Assembly (NCBI GenBank): GCA_947454585.1
Contig: CANGML010000038.1
Coordinates: 1 to 10,130 of the forward strand
Length of the DNA stretch: 10,130 nt
Source: Comamonadaceae bacterium
Lineage (GTDB): Bacteria > Pseudomonadota > Gammaproteobacteria > Burkholderiales > Burkholderiaceae_C
Reading direction: 5' to 3'
Below the pieces are notes generated by a model. The model did not search any database. It was not told the origin of the DNA and saw nothing but the letters and a program-made list of their open reading frames with translations. Below, in pieces: positions 1 through 6,628 of this stretch (position 1 is the first letter of the stretch; every line of letters starts with the position of its first letter). Position numbers and translations under genes: made by a program.

Positions 1-1417
1 CAAACAAGCGGTCGCGCTCGACTTCCCAGGTGTTGAGCACCTTGCCACGCAGCGGCAGAATGGCTTGGCTTTCTTTGTCGCGACCCATCTTGGCGCTGCC
101 GCCCGCCGAGTCACCCGCGACCAGGAACACTTCGTTGTGGGCGATGGCTTTGCTTTCGCAATCGGTCAGCTTGCCGGGTAATACAGCCACGCCTGAGCCC
201 TTGCGCTTCTCAACTTTTTGGCCTGCTTTTTGGCGCGTTTGTGCGGCCTTGATGGCCAACTCAGCCAGCTTTTTACCGTATTCGACGTGCTGGTTGAGCC
301 ACAGCTCCATGGTGGGGCGCACATAGCTTGACACCAAGCGCACGGCATCGCGCGAGTTGAGGCGTTCTTTGATTTGGCCTTGGAACTGCGGGTCGAGCAC
401 CTTGGCTGAAAGCACGTAGCTGGCTCGGGCAAACACGTCTTCGGGTAAAAGCTTGACGCCCTTGGGTAGCAAAGCGTGCAGCTCAATAAAGCTCTTCACC
501 GCGTTGAACAAGCCATCACGTAAGCCGCTGTCGTGCGTGCCGCCCGCGCTGGTGGGGATCAGGTTGACATAGCTCTCGCGCACCGGCTGACCGTCTTCGG
601 TGAAGGCCACGGCCCAAGAGGCGCCCTCGCCTTCGGCGAAGCTGTCGTGGTTGCTGTCGGCAAACCCCTCGCCTTCAAACAAAGGAATGACGGGGTCGCC
701 GTGCAACGTCTGCATCAAGTAGTCACGCAGGCCGCCTTTGTAGAGCCAGTGTTGTGTGTCTTTGGTTTTTTCGTTGATGAGCGTCACGCTCACGCCAGGC
801 ATGAGGACGGCTTTGCTGCGCAGCAAGTGCACCAGCTCATTCATGGGCAAGGCCGAAGATTCAAAGTATTTGGCATCAGGCCAGACGCGCACGGTGGTGC
901 CTTGTTTGCGGTCGCCTGATTCTTGTTTGCGGGTGGTGAGTTTTTCCACCACATCGCCACCTGAGAACACCAAGCGCGCCACTTGGCCTTCGCGGTGTGA
1001 GGTGGCTTCCATGCGCTTGGCCAGCGCGTTGGTCACGCTCACGCCTACGCCGTGGAGACCGCCAGAGAAGCTGTACGCGCCACCTGAGCCTTTGTCAAAC
1101 TTGCCGCCCGCATGCAAACGAGTGAACACCAGTTCAATGACAGGTGCTTTTTCTTCGGGATGCATGCCAAAGGGAATACCACGGCCATCGTCCTCGATGC
1201 TGACCGAACCATCGCTGTGCAAAGTGACGCTGATCTTCTTGCCATGACCAGCCAGAGCTTCGTCAGCCGCGTTGTCTAGCACTTCTTGAATGATGTGCAA
1301 GGGGTTGTCGGTGCGGGTGTACATGCCCGGACGCTGCTTGACGGGCTCGAGTCCTTTGAGAACGCGAATCGAGCCTTCCGAGTACTGGGGCGGTGGGGTG
1401 AGTTGCTTGGTTGCCAT
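1..1417 (-). CDS. parE: DNA topoisomerase IV subunit B (ParE), 3'-truncated by the window edge
   Basis: ATPase subunit of topoisomerase IV, which with ParC decatenates daughter chromosomes. The minus frame is open from ATG at 1417 to the left edge (472 codons); the family is about 630-660 residues, so the C-terminal third is missing. Visible in order: the GHKL ATPase signature (DNAADEALAGH near residue 50, DDGRGIP near 80, GGLHGVGVSV near 120), the transducer domain with the loop GQIKERL (K350, the lysine expected to touch the ATP gamma-phosphate), a basic stretch QKVEKRKGSG, then the TOPRIM start VAGDSAGGSAKMGRD. Two differences from the usual family: the loop is QIK rather than QTK, and residue 434 (codon at 116-118) is Ala where the catalytic Glu of EGDSA is expected. 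I prefer ParE to GyrB because of the short N-terminus (YSEGSIRVLKGLEPV) and PLRGKVLNTWEVERD. No clear Shine-Dalgarno precedes the start. Divergent from the MFS gene. Confidence 0.95.
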   Translation of the reverse strand, partial: MATKQLTPPPQYSEGSIRVLKGLEPVKQRPGMYTRTDNPLHIIQEVLDNAADEALAGHGKKISVTLHSDGSVSIEDDGRGIPFGMHPEEKAPVIELVFTRLHAGGKFDKGSGGAYSFSGGLHGVGVSVTNALAKRMEATSHREGQVARLVFSGGDVVEKLTTRKQESGDRKQGTTVRVWPDAKYFESSALPMNELVHLLRSKAVLMPGVSVTLINEKTKDTQHWLYKGGLRDYLMQTLHGDPVIPLFEGEGFADSNHDSFAEGEGASWAVAFTEDGQPVRESYVNLIPTSAGGTHDSGLRDGLFNAVKSFIELHALLPKGVKLLPEDVFARASYVLSAKVLDPQFQGQIKERLNSRDAVRLVSSYVRPTMELWLNQHVEYGKKLAELAIKAAQTRQKAGQKVEKRKGSGVAVLPGKLTDCESKAIAHNEVFLVAGDSAGGSAKMGRDKESQAILPLRGKVLNTWEVERDRLF

Positions 1418-1533
1418 GGGCCGGCATTGTAGACAGATTCAAATTCGGTACTGTATAAAACAACAGACCCCAAAGTGCGCTAGCAAAACCACGGCGACAG
1501 CGACCTTGACCCGCTTTGGGTAAAGTCAAGCCT
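1418..1533. promoter_or_regulatory. Divergent intergenic region between parE and the MFS gene
   Basis: These 116 bases must carry the promoters of both divergent genes unless they lie inside coding sequence. On the minus strand a TACAAT hexamer (1424-1429) is a plausible -10 for parE, but it ends only six bases before the ATG and has no recognisable -35 at 16-18 bases. A minus-strand TATACA (1448-1453) is an alternative. On the plus strand TTGTAG (1428-1433) with TACTGT 16 bases downstream is a weak candidate for the MFS gene. None is near consensus. I see no hairpin terminator or RNA gene here. Confidence 0.3.
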
Positions 1534-2754
1534 ATGACTGATCAAAATAAAAGCTTACCTTTGTGGCAAGTACTCGCCTGCGGAGCCGCCATCGTCACCT
1601 TGTCTATGGGCGTGCGCCATGGCTTTGGGCTGTGGTTGCAACCCATCACCCAAGCCCAAGACTGGACCCGCGAAAACTTTGCCATGGCCATTGCCATTCA
1701 AAACCTAACCTGGGGTTTTGCAGGCATTTTCTCGGGCATGCTGGCTGATCGATTTGGCGCCTTCCGCGTCATCGTCACCTGTGCGATTTTGTACGCCTTG
1801 GGTTTGGTAGGCATGGCGTATTCGTCAACGCCAGCGCTATTTACCGCCACAGCGGGGGTGCTGATTGGTATTGCCCAAGCGGGTACCACCTACGCTGTGA
1901 TTTACGGGGTGATTGGCCGAAACGTGAGTGCGGCCAAACGCTCATGGGCCATGGGTGTGGCCGCAGCAGCAGGTTCATTTGGTCAGTTTTTGATGGTGCC
2001 TACCGAGGGCTACCTGATCAGCACGTTGGGCTGGCAGCAGGCATTGGTCTGGCTGTCCATGGCCGCCTTATTGGTCATCCCCCTCGCCTTTGGCTTGCGC
2101 GAGCCTGGTTTTGCAGGCGGTGCCACACCGCATCGGGATCAGTCGATCTTGCAGGCCCTGCGGGAGGCCTTTCATTACCCCAGCTTCCAATTGCTGATGG
2201 CGGGCTACTTTGTGTGCGGCTTTCAGGTGGTATTCATCGGCGTGCACATGCCCAGCTACTTGAAAGACCATGGCTTGTCCCCTGAGGTTGCCAGCATCGC
2301 CTTGGCTTTGATTGGACTTTTCAACGTCTTTGGGACTTACATCGCTGGCAGCTTGGGTCAGCGCATGGCCAAGCGCAAGATTTTGTCGTTCATTTATTTC
2401 TCGCGCGCAGTGGTCATTGTGATGTTTTTGTTGGCGCCCCTCACCCCTTTGAGCGTGTACCTCTTCTCAGCCACGATGGGCTTGTTGTGGCTCTCCACCG
2501 TGCCCCCCACCAATGCCGTGGTGGCGCAGATTTTTGGTGTGGCGCATTTGTCGATGCTGGGGGGCTTTGTGTTCTTCAGCCACCAAATCGGTAGTTTCAT
2601 GGGGGTTTGGCTGGGTGGCTACCTGTACGACAAAACGGGCAGCTACGACATCGTTTGGTACATCTCTATCGCGCTGGGCGTGTTTGCCGCCTTGGTGAAT
2701 TTGCCCGTCAAAGAAAATGCCATTGAGCGCGGACCTAAGGCTGTGGCCGCATAA
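1534..2754 (+). CDS. MFS transporter, 12 predicted membrane helices
   Basis: Major facilitator superfamily carrier of the inner membrane; the substrate cannot be read from the sequence. The frame can extend to a TTG at 1516, but ATG at 1534 (MTDQNKSLPLWQ) is the more natural start and gives 406 residues, normal for the superfamily. About twelve hydrophobic segments can be placed (roughly residues 12-34, 50-72, 78-96, 99-122, 138-160, 166-187, 217-240, 250-272, 285-302, 305-325, 340-362, 375-392), with a hydrophilic central loop near 190-215. A motif-A-like segment GMLADRFGAFR (68-78) lies between helices 2 and 3. The overall look, including SMGVRHGFGLWLQP in helix 1, resembles organic-anion/monocarboxylate carriers of the oxalate-formate antiporter type common in Burkholderiales; that is my recollection, not a search. 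It leads a tandem run, with a micro-protein starting 9 bases after its stop. Confidence 0.88.
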   Translation: MTDQNKSLPLWQVLACGAAIVTLSMGVRHGFGLWLQPITQAQDWTRENFAMAIAIQNLTWGFAGIFSGMLADRFGAFRVIVTCAILYALGLVGMAYSSTPALFTATAGVLIGIAQAGTTYAVIYGVIGRNVSAAKRSWAMGVAAAAGSFGQFLMVPTEGYLISTLGWQQALVWLSMAALLVIPLAFGLREPGFAGGATPHRDQSILQALREAFHYPSFQLLMAGYFVCGFQVVFIGVHMPSYLKDHGLSPEVASIALALIGLFNVFGTYIAGSLGQRMAKRKILSFIYFSRAVVIVMFLLAPLTPLSVYLFSATMGLLWLSTVPPTNAVVAQIFGVAHLSMLGGFVFFSHQIGSFMGVWLGGYLYDKTGSYDIVWYISIALGVFAALVNLPVKENAIERGPKAVAA

Positions 2755-2763
2755 GCGCGTGTG

Positions 2764-2904
2764 ATGCAAATCTTCTCCCATCCCCTGTTGCGTCAAGCCC
2801 TGATGGGCTTGCTGTGCTTGGGCGTATTGCTGGCTGTGTTGTCGATGTATTTGCGGCCAGAGTTTTTGCTCACACTGGCCAACCAGGTTTGGGGATGTTT
2901 CTGA
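2764..2904 (+). CDS. 46-residue single-pass membrane micro-protein (hypothetical)
   Basis: A short open frame of 46 residues starting MQIFSHPLLRQALMGLL and ending NQVWGCF. A GTG codon directly before the ATG (2761) is an alternative start. Residues 12-30 are strongly hydrophobic, flanked by R10 and R31/E33, which fits one transmembrane helix; the tail has a Trp and a penultimate Cys. It fills the 151-base space between the MFS stop and the methyltransferase start almost exactly, and its TGA ends one base before the methyltransferase ATG, which suggests translational coupling. Its Shine-Dalgarno is weak. I believe similar small proteins sit at this place in other Comamonadaceae, but cannot verify this. 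Function unknown; a role tied to either neighbour would be speculation. Confidence 0.6.
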   Translation: MQIFSHPLLRQALMGLLCLGVLLAVLSMYLRPEFLLTLANQVWGCF

Positions 2905-2905
2905 A

Positions 2906-3463
2906 ATGGGTGAATTGCTTCACGGGCAAGAGCCCGTATCGGCATGGGTGACGCGCTGGTCGCACCTGCTGCCTAGCGCTTGCAGCGTGCTGGACTTGGC
3001 GTGCGGGCATGGACGTCACATGCGGCACTTGGCGACCATGGGTCATGCTGTGGTGGGGGTGGACCGCAACCCGGAGGCCATAGCCGCTGTTTCAACTGTG
3101 GGCGAGGCTATTTGCGCTGACATCGAAAATGGCCCCTGGCCGCTGGCTGGCCGAACCTTTGGCGGCGTGATCGTCACCAACTACTTGTGGCGACCTTTGT
3201 GGCCCCATATTTTGGCCAGTCTGGCTACCGATGGCGTGCTGATTTACGAAACCTTCTCAGCAGGCAACGAGAGCGTGGGTAAACCATCTCGCCCAGACTT
3301 TTTGTTGCACCCTAACGAATTGCTCAACATTTGCCAGGATTTGCGTGTGGTGGCGTTTGAAGAGGGGTTCTTGACCCAACCCGACCGATTTGTGCAACGC
3401 ATCGTGGCAGTGCACGAGTCAGACACTCCACAAACGCCAAGGCGCTACCCACTGAACAGCTAA
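2906..3463 (+). CDS. Class I SAM-dependent methyltransferase
   Basis: Predicted cytoplasmic methyltransferase of 185 residues with a Rossmann-type SAM-binding fold. Motif I is VLDLACGHGRH (about residues 28-38), the acidic ribose-binding end of strand 2 is VGVDRNPEA (about 49-57), followed by CADIENGPWP (motif II region) and VIVTNYLWRPLWP (motif IV position). The later segment LIYETFSAGNESVGKPSRPDFLLHPNELL resembles TehB/UbiE-like small methyltransferases. The acceptor substrate is unknown. ATG at 2906 is preceded by GGGGA (2891-2895) ten bases upstream, inside the end of the micro-protein gene, which supports this start. Its stop codon lies inside the 16-bp palindrome upstream of dapA. An alternative would be a tellurite-resistance-like enzyme, but the context gives no support for that. 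Confidence 0.85.
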   Translation: MGELLHGQEPVSAWVTRWSHLLPSACSVLDLACGHGRHMRHLATMGHAVVGVDRNPEAIAAVSTVGEAICADIENGPWPLAGRTFGGVIVTNYLWRPLWPHILASLATDGVLIYETFSAGNESVGKPSRPDFLLHPNELLNICQDLRVVAFEEGFLTQPDRFVQRIVAVHESDTPQTPRRYPLNS

Positions 3464-3474
3464 AACGTTTTAGC
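3459..3474. promoter_or_regulatory. 16-bp perfect palindrome upstream of dapA, operator-like
   Basis: GCTAAAACGTTTTAGC is identical to its own reverse complement. It begins within the last sense codon of the methyltransferase gene and spans its stop codon, about 43 bases before the dapA ATG. It has no loop and no T-run, so it is not a terminator. Its A/T-flanked central CG looks like operators of LacI-family repressors. The inner AACGTTTT (3464-3471) recurs at 3488-3495. Which protein binds, if any, is unknown. Confidence 0.45.
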
Positions 3475-3480
3475 AATCGC

Positions 3481-3486
3481 TAGAAT
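3481..3486 (+). promoter_or_regulatory. Possible -10 box of a dapA promoter
   Basis: TAGAAT matches TATAAT in five of six positions and would place transcription start near 3493, about 24 bases before the dapA ATG. No good -35 lies at the proper distance; the palindrome at 3459-3474 occupies the spacer and the -35 edge. The promoter would therefore be weak or regulator-dependent. Confidence 0.3.
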
Positions 3487-3516
3487 GAACGTTTTTCCTT
3501 GACCGAACTCGCGGAC

Positions 3517-4410
3517 ATGACACCCATTACTGGCAGCATCGTGGCTTTGACCACCCCCATGCACACAGACGGCAGCGTCGATTACCCCACGCTGCGCAAA
3601 CTGATCGATTGGCACATCGCCGAAGGCACCGATTGCATCGGCGTGGTGGGGACCACCGGCGAATCGCCCACGGTCAATGTAGAGGAACACTGCGAAATCA
3701 TCCGCGTCTCAGTCGAGCAAGCGGCCAAGCACGCCGAGCGTCATGTGCCCATCATGGCCGGCTGTGGTGCCAACTCCACCGCCGAAGCGATCGAGCTGGC
3801 CAAGTTCGCCAAAAAAGTCGGCGCACATTGCCAGTTGCAAGTGGTGCCCTACTACAACAAGCCTACCCAAGAGGGACAGTACCTTCACTTCAAAGCCATC
3901 GCCGAAGCGGTGGACTTGCCCGTCATTTTGTACAACGTGCCCGGCCGCACCGTGGCTGATATGGCGCACGACACCGTGCTGCGTTTGACCCAAGTGCCAG
4001 GCATTGTGGGTATCAAGGAAGCCACAGGCAACATTGAACGCGCCGAGTGGCTGATTCGTGATGTGCCCAAAGGCTTCGCCGTTTACTCGGGCGACGACCC
4101 CACCGCTGTGGCCTTGATGCTGTGTGGTGGTCAAGGCAACATCAGCGTGACCGCCAACGTGGCGCCACGCTTGATGCACGAGCTGTGCATGGCCGCGATT
4201 GCTGGGGACGCGAAACGCGCGATGGACATCCAATTCAAGTTGATGCCTGTTCACAAGCACCTGTTTGTGGAGGCCAACCCCATTCCCGTGAAATGGGCCA
4301 TGAAGCGCATGGGCCTCGCTGGCCCTACCCTGCGCTTACCCATGACTGAGCTCACCCCCGCAAATGAACCCTTAGTAGAAGGCGCTTTGCGCGCGGCTGG
4401 TTTGATCTGA
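3517..4410 (+). CDS. dapA: 4-hydroxy-tetrahydrodipicolinate synthase (DapA)
   Basis: Condenses pyruvate with aspartate semialdehyde, the first committed step to diaminopimelate and lysine, in the cytoplasm. I choose ATG at 3517 ([15 protein letters not shown]), giving 297 residues, close to the family's 290-300; the frame stays open to a TTG at 3499 but family members begin near the GSIVAL strand. Class I aldolase (beta/alpha)8 features: GTTGESPTV near residue 46 (the pyruvate-binding GTTGE loop), the Tyr of YNVPGRT (Y139) and the Schiff-base lysine of GIKEATGN (K167), matching Y133 and K161 of the E. coli enzyme. No strong Shine-Dalgarno precedes the start. It is followed 20 bases later by bamC; the dapA-bamC pair is conserved in beta- and gammaproteobacteria. 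Lysine feedback residues were not analysed. Confidence 0.96.
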   Translation: MTPITGSIVALTTPMHTDGSVDYPTLRKLIDWHIAEGTDCIGVVGTTGESPTVNVEEHCEIIRVSVEQAAKHAERHVPIMAGCGANSTAEAIELAKFAKKVGAHCQLQVVPYYNKPTQEGQYLHFKAIAEAVDLPVILYNVPGRTVADMAHDTVLRLTQVPGIVGIKEATGNIERAEWLIRDVPKGFAVYSGDDPTAVALMLCGGQGNISVTANVAPRLMHELCMAAIAGDAKRAMDIQFKLMPVHKHLFVEANPIPVKWAMKRMGLAGPTLRLPMTELTPANEPLVEGALRAAGLI

Positions 4411-4430
4411 TTATTAAAAAGGCCTTGGCT

Positions 4431-5531
4431 GTGAAAATTTCTTTTGCTCAAAATCGCACAGCGATCGCGCTGACAACTCTAGCTCTGCTCAATGGCTGCG
4501 GCTCACTGATGGACGGCGACAAGGTCAACTACAAAACTGAAGGCGGAACTAAAGTCGTCGCGCTGGACATCCCGCCAGATTTGACGCAATTAACCCGCGA
4601 CACGCGTTACGCCGTCCCTGGAGGCCCTGTGACGGCCAGCAGCATGGGCAATCGCCCTGTTGCGTCAGTCGCAGCAACCGCCGCCAAACAAGTCAACGAC
4701 GTGCGCATTGAGCGCGATGGCAAACAACGCTGGCTGGTGGTGAACAGACCTGCAGAGCTTGTCTGGCCGATCGTGCAGGGCTTCTGGAAAGAAAATGGTT
4801 TTGAATACGTGATCGAGCAGCAGCAACTTGGACTTCTCGAGACTGAATGGGCTGAAAACCGCGCCAAGATTCCACAAGACTTCATCCGACGCACCTTAGG
4901 GAAAGTTTTGGATGGTCTTTATTCATCTGGCGAACGTGACAAATTCCGAACCCGCATTGAACGTAACAGCACCGGGGGTGTGGACATCTTCGTGACGCAC
5001 CGCGGCATGAGCGAAGAGTACCGAGATCAAACCAAATCAAGCACGATTTGGACACCTCGCCCCAACGACCCTGAACTGGAAGCTGAGTTCTTGAGCCGAC
5101 TCATGATCAAACTTGGCGTCAGCGCCGAGCAGGCCAAGCCAGCCCTATTGGCGCAAGCTGCACCCGTTAGCAAAACCGCCTTGATCACCAAAGGCGATGC
5201 CACCTTGTTGAACATCCCTGACTCTTTTGACGTTGCTTGGCGACGCGTCGGTGTCGCGCTTGACCGCACAGGTTTCACCGTAGAAGACCGAGATCGGGCC
5301 CAAGGCCTGTATTTCGTGCGTTACGTTGACACAGCGGCCAAAGAGGAAAAAGGTTTCTTCAGCAAACTCTTTACCGCCTCTAGCGCTGAAACTGGCCCCG
5401 TCAAATACCGCCTTGTCGTGCGCAATGCAGGCAGCGCGACTGAGGTGGGCGTTCAAAATGCCGCAGGTCAAGTTGAAAATAGCCCTGTTAGCCAGCGCAT
5501 CTTGAAGCTCTTGGCTGACGATTTGCGCTGA
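4431..5531 (+). CDS. bamC: Outer membrane protein assembly factor BamC, lipoprotein
   Basis: Lipoprotein of the BAM complex that inserts beta-barrel proteins in the outer membrane; in E. coli it binds BamD through its unstructured N-terminus. I choose GTG at 4431 (366 residues) because AAAAAGG (4416-4422) lies eight bases upstream; a TTG two codons earlier would sit too close. The signal peptide is VKISFAQNRTAIALTTLALL followed by lipobox LNGC, with lipidated Cys23. The mature N-terminus is polar (GDKVNYKTEGG ... ALDIPPDLTQL ... DTRYAVPGG), as in BamC proteins. A first globular domain runs roughly from residue 90 to 210 (ERDGKQRWLVVNRPAELVWP, ENGFEY) and a second from about 245 to the end, fitting two helix-grip domains. 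E. coli BamC is 344 residues. Neighbours dapA upstream and a metallo-hydrolase 22 bases downstream suggest cotranscription. Confidence 0.9.
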   Translation: MKISFAQNRTAIALTTLALLNGCGSLMDGDKVNYKTEGGTKVVALDIPPDLTQLTRDTRYAVPGGPVTASSMGNRPVASVAATAAKQVNDVRIERDGKQRWLVVNRPAELVWPIVQGFWKENGFEYVIEQQQLGLLETEWAENRAKIPQDFIRRTLGKVLDGLYSSGERDKFRTRIERNSTGGVDIFVTHRGMSEEYRDQTKSSTIWTPRPNDPELEAEFLSRLMIKLGVSAEQAKPALLAQAAPVSKTALITKGDATLLNIPDSFDVAWRRVGVALDRTGFTVEDRDRAQGLYFVRYVDTAAKEEKGFFSKLFTASSAETGPVKYRLVVRNAGSATEVGVQNAAGQVENSPVSQRILKLLADDLR

Positions 5532-5553
5532 TACCAGGAACTCTTCATGCGCC

Positions 5554-6339
5554 ATGCTGCGCTTTAAAAGCCTAGGCAGCGGCAGCTCAGGCAACGCCAC
5601 TTTGGTTGAAGCCCAAAGTGGCGGGCACACGACCCGATTGCTGATTGATTGCGGATTGCGACTGCGCGACCTTGAAGCCCGCTTAATCGAGGCAGGCACC
5701 TGCGCCGAAGACATAGATGCCATTTTCATCACGCACGAGCATGGCGACCATATTGGCTGTGCCCGGAGTTTTGTCAAACGCTACGCAAGCCCGTTGTGGA
5801 TGAGCCAGGGCACCTGGCTAGCGGTGAACGACGAGGCCTGGATGGTTCACCAGCAGCAGCTGAATGTGACGCGTGACGGTTGCATGATTGAAATTGGCGC
5901 ATTGCAAGCCATGCCATTCACTGTGCCACACGATGCACGTGAACCGCTGCAACTGCGCTGTAGCGATGGCAACAGGCACTTGGGCGTTGTCACAGATTTG
6001 GGCCATGTCTCGTCTCATGTCGTGGCGTCATTGCAAGGTTGTCATGCCCTGCTGCTAGAAACCAACCATGACCCCGATTTGCTCGAAGCGTCGAGCTACC
6101 CAAGTTTTTTAAAACAACGTGTGGCTGGCGCTTGGGGGCATTTGGCCAACCAAGCTGCAGCCGAACTCTTGGCTCGCATCAACCACGATCAACTGCAACG
6201 CGTCCAAGCTGCACACTTGAGTGAACGAAACAACACACCCGAGCTTGCCCGGGCCAGCTTGAGTGCGGTCTTAGGATGCAGTCCCCATGACATTGATGTG
6301 GCCGATCCGCTGGCAAGCTCGGCGTGGATACATGTATGA
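5554..6339 (+). CDS. MBL-fold metallo-hydrolase, YycJ/WalJ-like
   Basis: Metallo-beta-lactamase-fold hydrolase of 261 residues, probably binding two metal ions. Metal ligands are visible: HEHGDH (H61, H63, D65, H66), H126 in VPHDA, D148 in VTDLGH and H221 in AAHLS. The N-terminus MLRFKSLGSGSSGNATLVE and the segment YPSFLKQRVAGAWGHLANQAA match the pattern of the YycJ/WalJ group, for which exonuclease or DNA-linked roles have been proposed in other bacteria; the substrate here is unknown. The start ATG at 5554 is preceded by AGGAA (5536-5540), a rather long 13 bases away; the same AGGAA is better spaced for an out-of-frame ATG at 5547. It is the last gene of the plus-strand run, with a terminator 25 bases after its stop. 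Confidence 0.88.
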   Translation: MLRFKSLGSGSSGNATLVEAQSGGHTTRLLIDCGLRLRDLEARLIEAGTCAEDIDAIFITHEHGDHIGCARSFVKRYASPLWMSQGTWLAVNDEAWMVHQQQLNVTRDGCMIEIGALQAMPFTVPHDAREPLQLRCSDGNRHLGVVTDLGHVSSHVVASLQGCHALLLETNHDPDLLEASSYPSFLKQRVAGAWGHLANQAAAELLARINHDQLQRVQAAHLSERNNTPELARASLSAVLGCSPHDIDVADPLASSAWIHV

Positions 6340-6364
6340 CGCACACCATGCGAAAGCCCCATTA

Positions 6365-6391
6365 AAAAAGCCACCCTCTGGGTGGCTTTTT
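6365..6391. terminator. Bidirectional rho-independent terminator
   Basis: A 12-bp perfect stem, AAAAAGCCACCC (6365-6376) and GGGTGGCTTTTT (6380-6391), with a TCT loop. It gives a T-run on the plus strand after the metallo-hydrolase, and on the minus strand (A-run 6364-6369) after the small lipoprotein. It sits between these convergent genes, 25 bases after one stop and 19 after the other. Confidence 0.92.
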
Positions 6392-6410
6392 GGAGTCAGT
6401 TCAAAACTGA

Positions 6411-6584
6411 TTACTTGCTGGCAGCGTCAGATGCTGGGGCAGCGGCTTCAGAAGCCACGGCAGAAGCGGCTTCAACTGGTGCAGAAGCTGCAGGAGCGGC
6501 TTCAACAACAGGTGCTTCTTTTTTGCCGCAAGCGACGAGAGCGGCAGCAGCCAACAAAGATGCCAACAGGATTGACTTGTTCAT
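6411..6584 (-). CDS. Small Ala-rich lipoprotein (57 residues, hypothetical)
   Basis: The start is ATG at 6584, fixed by the Shine-Dalgarno AAGGA (minus strand, 6593-6597) eight bases upstream; the frame is open further up but that part is not expected to be translated. MNKSILLASLLAAAALVAC is a lipoprotein signal peptide with lipobox LVAC and lipidated Cys19. The mature part, about 39 residues, starts GKKEAPVV and is then almost only Ala, Ser, Glu, Pro and Val, so it is likely disordered. A GCGGCTTCA motif occurs three times in the plus-strand DNA (6442, 6466, 6496), giving the repeated EAA unit. Small proteins of this kind are, to my recollection, frequent in Comamonadaceae; their function is unknown. 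The gene has its own strong promoter and a hairpin terminator, so it looks like an independent, probably well-expressed unit. Confidence 0.85.
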   Translation of the reverse strand: MNKSILLASLLAAAALVACGKKEAPVVEAAPAASAPVEAASAVASEAAAPASDAASK

Positions 6585-6612
6585 TTGAATTTTCCTTAAA
6601 GGGGGATGAAAA

Positions 6613-6628
6613 CAATTTCCGGAAATTG
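6613..6628. repeat. 16-bp perfect palindrome in the lipoprotein 5' leader
   Basis: CAATTTCCGGAAATTG is its own reverse complement. In the predicted leader RNA (start near 6678) it can fold to a 6-bp stem with a CCGG loop, about 15 bases upstream of the AAGGA ribosome-binding site. Its AATTTCC half could alternatively pair with GGAAAATT covering that site. It could also be a protein-binding site in DNA. Confidence 0.4.

Noticed and set aside
533..1247. Long plus-strand open frames (128 and 163 codons) opposite parE
   Set aside because: They lie fully antisense to a continuous, motif-rich parE frame and have Arg/Ser/Pro-rich composition typical of shadow frames; no domain is recognisable.
1516..1533. 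TTG start for the MFS protein
   Set aside because: A normal ATG follows six codons later and no ribosome-binding site favours the TTG.
3459..3474. Terminator for the methyltransferase gene at the palindrome
   Set aside because: The palindrome has no loop of its own and is AT-rich with no T-run after it, so it does not look like a rho-independent terminator.
3485..3502. Five-codon leader peptide MNVFP before dapA
   Set aside because: Its ATG overlaps the proposed -10 box and would lie upstream of the predicted transcript start; no ribosome-binding site and no attenuator hairpin follow.
3709..4260. 183-codon minus-strand open frame opposite dapA
   Set aside because: Antisense to dapA, His/Gly/Val-rich shadow composition, no recognisable motif and no ribosome-binding site noted.
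5145..5777. 210-codon minus-strand open frame spanning bamC and the metallo-hydrolase
   Set aside because: It crosses two well-supported plus-strand genes and shows no domain; judged a shadow.
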